A stretch of 9,603 bases of DNA from an uncultured Alphaproteobacteria bacterium (lineage in GTDB: Bacteria > Pseudomonadota > Alphaproteobacteria > RF32 > CAG-239), in contig CALXVW010000108.1 in NCBI GenBank assembly GCA_944392185.1, positions 1 to 9,603 on the forward strand, read 5' to 3'. Position numbers and translations under genes: made by a program. A model generated the notes under the pieces. It saw only the letters and a list, made by a program, of their open reading frames with translations, had not been told where the DNA came from and did not search any database. Shown piece by piece: positions 6,850 through 9,603 of the stretch; within the stretch, counting starts at the first letter, position 1, and every line of letters begins with the position of its first letter.

Positions 6850-6878
6850 TTGAAAACAAGGACAAAAACTGCTAACTT
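6850..6878 (+). promoter_or_regulatory. Possible sigma70-like promoter for the lipoprotein gene
   Basis: TTGAAA at 6850-6855 and TAACTT at 6873-6878 are separated by 17 bases, giving a leader of about 55 bases. Just downstream, an AT-only inverted repeat (TATAAAA at 6884-6890, TTTTATA at 6897-6903) lies in the leader. The -10 match is moderate and other AT-rich hexamers nearby could serve, so this is tentative. The same 167-base gap must also hold the murF promoter on the other strand. Confidence 0.35.
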
Positions 6879-6940
6879 CTTTTTATAAAATAAAATTTTT
6901 ATACCTAAACCTATGTTTAACTATTAAAATTTCTTGCGCT

Positions 6941-7633
6941 ATGAAAAAGCTTCTTTTTTTGGCGCTTGCCGTCGGGATGATGACAAGTTGCTACCAATCG
7001 ATTGACGAGCCCATCAGCGGCACGAACTACGTAATCACCTCAGCCAAAGTCAACGGCCGCGTGGTCTACGGGGTCAAAGGCAATGCCGGCACGGAGCTCA
7101 TCGCTCCGCAATTCATTGCCAAACCGACCTTCAAGAACAACACGCTGATCGGTCAGAAGAACTCTGCTCTCTATCTCTATGATGACAAAGGCGCTCTGCT
7201 CTGCAAACAGGGTTTCCTGAGTGTTGACAGAGAAAAGGCCGAATACTTCATCGCCCGTGACAGCACCACCTACTACCTTATCTTCCCGGCGACCAAAGTT
7301 GTCATCAGCGGTTATAACAAAGCTGTTGTCGGCCCGGATGAAGTACTATACAAAAGTGGCGACCTCTGCGGCATCAAGGACAAAGCCGGCAAAGAAGTTG
7401 TTGCTGCCGAATATGAGAGCATTCTCAAAGTAAGCCAAGACAAAGAATACTTCTACCTGGCCAAAGTCAAAGGTAAATCGCAGTGGAAGAAGCTTGGTGC
7501 AGACGGCAAAATTCTGAAAAGCCTTTCCAAGTGGCAGGCAGACAGAATTTATGCCGATACCAAAAAGAACGGATACGCCTTCGGAGATGAAACCTTAGGC
7601 GGTGTAACCGTTAAAAACCTCAAGGCTTATTAG
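6941..7633 (+). CDS. Predicted lipoprotein with degenerate WG-like repeats, 230 residues
   Basis: The product starts with a short lipoprotein signal: Lys2-Lys3, the hydrophobic core LLFLALAVGMM, then the lipobox MTSC with Cys17 as the lipidated residue. With Tyr at +2 and no Asp, it would be expected in the outer membrane. The mature part has several units resembling the WG (KWG) beta-hairpin repeat of the form W-G-hydrophobic-D-x-x-G-K-hydrophobic-x-P-x-Y. These are YGVKGNAGTELIAPQF at 43-58, LYLYDDKGALL at 77-87, CGIKDKAGKEVVAAEYES at 143-160 and WKKLGADGKIL at 182-192. Repeats of this type usually form beta-rich, surface-exposed or binding domains. The ATG at 6941 has no Shine-Dalgarno. 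The gene faces the opposite way from its neighbours murF and glyA and ends in a strong terminator, so it is transcribed alone. Lipoprotein status is well supported; the repeat assignment is my reading, and no function can be given. Confidence 0.85.
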   Translation: MKKLLFLALAVGMMTSCYQSIDEPISGTNYVITSAKVNGRVVYGVKGNAGTELIAPQFIAKPTFKNNTLIGQKNSALYLYDDKGALLCKQGFLSVDREKAEYFIARDSTTYYLIFPATKVVISGYNKAVVGPDEVLYKSGDLCGIKDKAGKEVVAAEYESILKVSQDKEYFYLAKVKGKSQWKKLGADGKILKSLSKWQADRIYADTKKNGYAFGDETLGGVTVKNLKAY

Positions 7634-7647
7634 CCTTAAAGAGTGAC

Positions 7648-7688
7648 AAACAAAGCCGTAATCTTTGATGATTACGGCTTTGTTTTTT
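7648..7688 (+). terminator. Strong terminator between the convergent lipoprotein gene and glyA
   Basis: A 16-base perfect stem (7648-7663 with 7670-7685, core AAAGCCGTAATC) closes a six-base loop, and T at 7683-7688 provides the U tract on the plus strand. It lies 14 bases after the lipoprotein stop and seven before the glyA stop. On the minus strand only a broken T run (TTTGTTTG) follows the stem core, so it may also end glyA transcription, less efficiently. Confidence 0.9.
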
Positions 7689-7692
7689 GGAC

Positions 7693-8946
7693 TCAGTAAA
7701 TAGGAAATTTCTGACACAAGGCCACGACTTTTTGTGCTGTCTCGGCAATCACTTTTTCTTGCGTACCGGCAGATACGGCATCTATCACATCGGCAATCCA
7801 GTTACCGATAAGCTCGAACTCCGCTTCCCTAAATCCGCGGGTTGTTCCGGCCGGTGTCCCTACTCTGATACCGGACGTGATTTTAGGCGGCATCGGATCA
7901 AACGGAATAGCGTTTTTATTGCAAGTAATTTTAGCTTTATCAAGAGCGGTGGCAACAACATCTCCGGTCACATTTTTGGGCCTCAAATCAACCAGCAATA
8001 AATGAGTATCCGTTCCGCCGGAAACCAAGTTGAGGCCTCTTTTTTGCAGAGTTTCACCCAAAACTTTGGCATTTTTCAAGACTTGTGCGGCATATTCTTT
8101 GAATTGCGGGGTCAAATCCTCCTTAAAGCAGACCGCCTTGGCGGCAATCACGTGCATCAACGGCCCGCCTTGAGTCCCTGGAAAGATAGCGGAATTTATC
8201 TTCTTTGCGATTTCCTCGTTATTGGTCAAGATCATTCCGCCGCGAGGCCCACGCAAGGTTTTATGCGTTGTTGTGGTAACCACATCGGCCCAGAAAAGAG
8301 GATTGGGGTGCACACCGCCGGCCACAAGGCCCGCAAAATGCGCCATATCCACCATCAAATAAGCATGAACCTTGTCGGCAATAGCTCTAAACTTTGCAAA
8401 GTCCACCTGACGCGGATAAGCAGAACCGCCGGCAATAATTAATTTTGGTTGATGCTCTAAAGCAAGTTTTTCCACCTGTTCATAATCAATCAATCCGCTA
8501 TCTTTGCATACGCCATAAGAAACGGCATTGAGCCATTTGCCGGAAATTGAAACTTTAGCCCCGTGAGTTAGGTGGCCACCAGCATCAAGGCTCATCCCCA
8601 AGATTGTGTCATGAGGCTGAAGCAATGCAACATACACGGCAGTATTGGCCTGGCTGCCGGAATGAGGCTGAACATTGGCAAATTTGCAGTCAAACAACTG
8701 TTTTGCTCTCTCAATAGCCAAATTTTCAACCACGTCAATAAATTCACAACCGTGATAGTAGCGTCGTCCTGAATAGCCCTCAGCATATTTATTGGTAAGA
8801 ATGGAGCCCTGAGCTTCCAAAACCGCTTTTGATACAATATTTTCAGAAGCAATGAGTTCAATTTGATTTTGCTGACGATTGAGTTCATCTTCAATCGCTT
8901 TAAAGATTTGCGGGTCTTCTTGTTTTAAGTCTTCAATAAAATCCAT
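7693..8946 (-). CDS. glyA: Serine hydroxymethyltransferase
   Basis: This PLP enzyme interconverts serine and glycine while loading one-carbon units onto tetrahydrofolate, the main source of those units for purine, thymidylate and formyl-Met synthesis. The 417 residues equal the E. coli length and need no gaps at the landmarks. They include LIASENIVS at 31-39, TNKYAEGYSGRRYYHGCE at 51-68, NVQPHSGSQANTAVY at 91-105, Asp200 and His203 in VDMAHFAGLVAGG, the PLP-binding Lys229 in TTTTHKTLRGPRGG, FPGTQGGP, and Arg361 in TSGIRVGTPAGTTRG, which binds the substrate carboxylate. A clear Shine-Dalgarno (AGGAG) precedes the ATG, and only nine bases separate it from the rpiB stop, so the two form an operon. 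Adjacency of rpiB and glyA is typical of alphaproteobacteria. Confidence 0.98.
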   Translation of the reverse strand: MDFIEDLKQEDPQIFKAIEDELNRQQNQIELIASENIVSKAVLEAQGSILTNKYAEGYSGRRYYHGCEFIDVVENLAIERAKQLFDCKFANVQPHSGSQANTAVYVALLQPHDTILGMSLDAGGHLTHGAKVSISGKWLNAVSYGVCKDSGLIDYEQVEKLALEHQPKLIIAGGSAYPRQVDFAKFRAIADKVHAYLMVDMAHFAGLVAGGVHPNPLFWADVVTTTTHKTLRGPRGGMILTNNEEIAKKINSAIFPGTQGGPLMHVIAAKAVCFKEDLTPQFKEYAAQVLKNAKVLGETLQKRGLNLVSGGTDTHLLLVDLRPKNVTGDVVATALDKAKITCNKNAIPFDPMPPKITSGIRVGTPAGTTRGFREAEFELIGNWIADVIDAVSAGTQEKVIAETAQKVVALCQKFPIY

Positions 8947-8955
8947 TTTTCACTC

Positions 8956-9384
8956 CTATTCATCCAATTCGCCGATTCTACGCAAGTGTCTACCGCCCTC
9001 AAACTCGGCATTAAGGAAAGCATCAAGATATGACACAACATCTTCAAATTTTTGGGTTCTACCGCCAAAAACGACAATATTAGCATTATTATGTTGTTTA
9101 GCCAAACAAGCAACTTCCGCATTATAAAGAAGAGCGGCACGGATTCCCTTAACTCTGTTAGCGGCAATAGAGATGCCGATTCCGGTTCCGCAGATAAGGA
9201 TTCCGAGATCAGCCTCTTTGTTCAACACGGCATTTGTCATTTTGCGGGCGATAAGAGGATAATCGCAAGACTCGGTTGAGTGTGTTCCCAAATCTTGCAA
9301 AATAATACCTTTTTTTGCATAATATTCAATCAGTTGTCCCTTGAGTTCAAAACCACCATGATCAGAGGCGATTGCAATATTCAT
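8956..9384 (-). CDS. rpiB: Ribose-5-phosphate isomerase B
   Basis: RpiB interconverts ribose 5-phosphate and ribulose 5-phosphate in the non-oxidative pentose phosphate pathway. The 142 residues are of standard RpiB/LacAB length. ASDHGGFELK at 6-15 carries Asp8 and His9. The active-site Cys65 lies in ICGTGIGISIAANR, and His98 in KQHNNANIVVFGGR. Arg132 or Arg135/136 near the C-terminus (GGRHLRR) would bind phosphate. These match the E. coli RpiB residues with an offset of one. LacA/LacB galactose-6-phosphate isomerases are the related alternative, but the catalytic Cys and the link to glyA favour RpiB. The ATG at 9384 has a good Shine-Dalgarno (AAAAGGA, eight bases upstream). It is the first gene of the rpiB-glyA operon and is divergent from the tRNA gene. 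Confidence 0.97.
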   Translation of the reverse strand: MNIAIASDHGGFELKGQLIEYYAKKGIILQDLGTHSTESCDYPLIARKMTNAVLNKEADLGILICGTGIGISIAANRVKGIRAALLYNAEVACLAKQHNNANIVVFGGRTQKFEDVVSYLDAFLNAEFEGGRHLRRIGELDE

Positions 9385-9408
9385 GATACAAATCCTTTTC
9401 CTATTTTA

Positions 9409-9438
9409 ACAACTTTTGCCATCATATAACAAAGTTGT
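9409..9438. repeat. Inverted repeat ACAACTTT-N14-AAAGTTGT upstream of rpiB
   Basis: Two perfect eight-base arms (9409-9416 and 9431-9438) flank 14 bases in the rpiB/tRNA-Cys intergenic region, 25 to 54 bases upstream of the rpiB start. It could be a regulator's binding site or part of the rpiB leader. No T run follows it on either strand within a few bases, so it does not look like a terminator. Confidence 0.45.
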
Positions 9439-9469
9439 GATAAAAAAACATATTTTTTAAAAAAATATA

Positions 9470-9499
9470 TTGACGTGGGAAAAAATTATTGTATATATA
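9470..9499 (+). promoter_or_regulatory. Promoter of the tRNA-Cys gene
   Basis: TTGACG at 9470-9475 is a near-consensus -35 box. The alternating run at 9492-9499 offers a TATATA -10 box with a 16- or 18-base spacer. Just upstream lies an A/T palindrome (9450-9468, ATATTTTTT-A-AAAAAATAT) that resembles an UP element, as expected for a stable-RNA promoter. Transcription would begin near 9505, leaving a leader of about 24 bases to be trimmed. Confidence 0.7.
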
Positions 9500-9528
9500 G
9501 AGGCACCGATTGAGAGACGGTAACCGAT

Positions 9529-9603
9529 GGCCGGTTGGCAGAGTGGCTCATGCAGAGGACTGCAAATCCTTGTACATCGGTTCAATTCCGGTACCGGCCT
9601 CCA
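9529..9603 (+). tRNA. tRNA-Cys (anticodon GCA), CCA encoded
   Basis: A complete cloverleaf of 75 bases can be folded. The acceptor stem is GGCCGGT (9529-9535) paired with ACCGGCC (9593-9599), followed by discriminator T at 9600 and encoded CCA at 9601-9603. The D stem is GCA/TGC. The anticodon stem is GAGGA/TCCTT with one G-T pair, and the loop CTGCAAA gives anticodon GCA. The T arm is ATCGG/CCGGT with loop TTCAATT. The U discriminator and GCA anticodon are both identity elements for cysteine. The gene ends exactly at the right edge. Confidence 0.97.

Noticed and set aside
7687..8442. Plus-strand frames opposite glyA (7687-8001 and 8002-8442)
   Set aside because: glyA is complete and conserved end to end on the minus strand; these are its antisense shadows.
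9529..9603. tRNA-Cys 3' end as a possible integration site for a mobile element
   Set aside because: No integrase or repeat of the tRNA 3' end occurs inside the window, and the flank beyond the tRNA is not available.
1..9603. CRISPR array, insertion sequence, toxin-antitoxin or phage module
   Set aside because: No regularly spaced repeats, transposase motifs, terminal inverted repeats around a gene, or small paired genes were found.

Overview
The window looks like a housekeeping segment from a low-to-moderate GC, Gram-negative bacterium, most probably an alphaproteobacterium. The evidence is the order rpiB-glyA followed by nrdR and nusB, which recalls the conserved alphaproteobacterial block rpiB-glyA-nrdR-ribD-ribE-ribH-nusB. 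A periplasmic efflux adaptor and an outer-membrane-type lipoprotein also point to a Gram-negative cell. AT-rich intergenic DNA and the apparent loss of the rib genes from the block would fit an uncultured, host-associated lineage, but that is inference. UGA is used as a stop codon in the normal way, and the tRNA has an encoded CCA.

Layout from left to right. At 1-909 (minus) is the N-terminal part of a MacA/HlyD-type adaptor, cut by the left edge. Two genes of unknown function follow on the plus strand (1069-1878 and 2040-2984). Each has its own sigma70-like promoter and intrinsic terminator, so each is probably a single-gene transcript. From 6773 down to 3025 (minus) lies a tight five-gene cluster, murF-nrdR-nusB-def-fmt, with gaps from an overlap of one base to about 21 bases. 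A plus-strand lipoprotein gene with degenerate WG-like repeats (6941-7633) sits between this cluster and glyA, and a strong hairpin separates it from glyA. rpiB and glyA form a second minus-strand operon (9384 to 7693). A divergent promoter then drives tRNA-Cys(GCA), which ends exactly at the right edge.

How the genes work together: the minus-strand cluster combines cell-wall precursor synthesis (MurF), control of ribonucleotide reductase (NrdR), rRNA antitermination (NusB) and the start-methionine formyl cycle (Fmt adds the formyl group, Def removes it). GlyA supplies one-carbon units from serine, which ultimately feed the formyl donor used by Fmt. RpiB belongs to the pentose phosphate pathway.

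No phage, transposon, CRISPR array or defence system is visible. The best candidates for undescribed biology are the two adjacent unknown cytoplasmic proteins, which share a short similar segment, and the WG-like lipoprotein. All three are plus-strand genes without a recognisable Shine-Dalgarno sequence. No intergenic stretch exceeds 300 bases.
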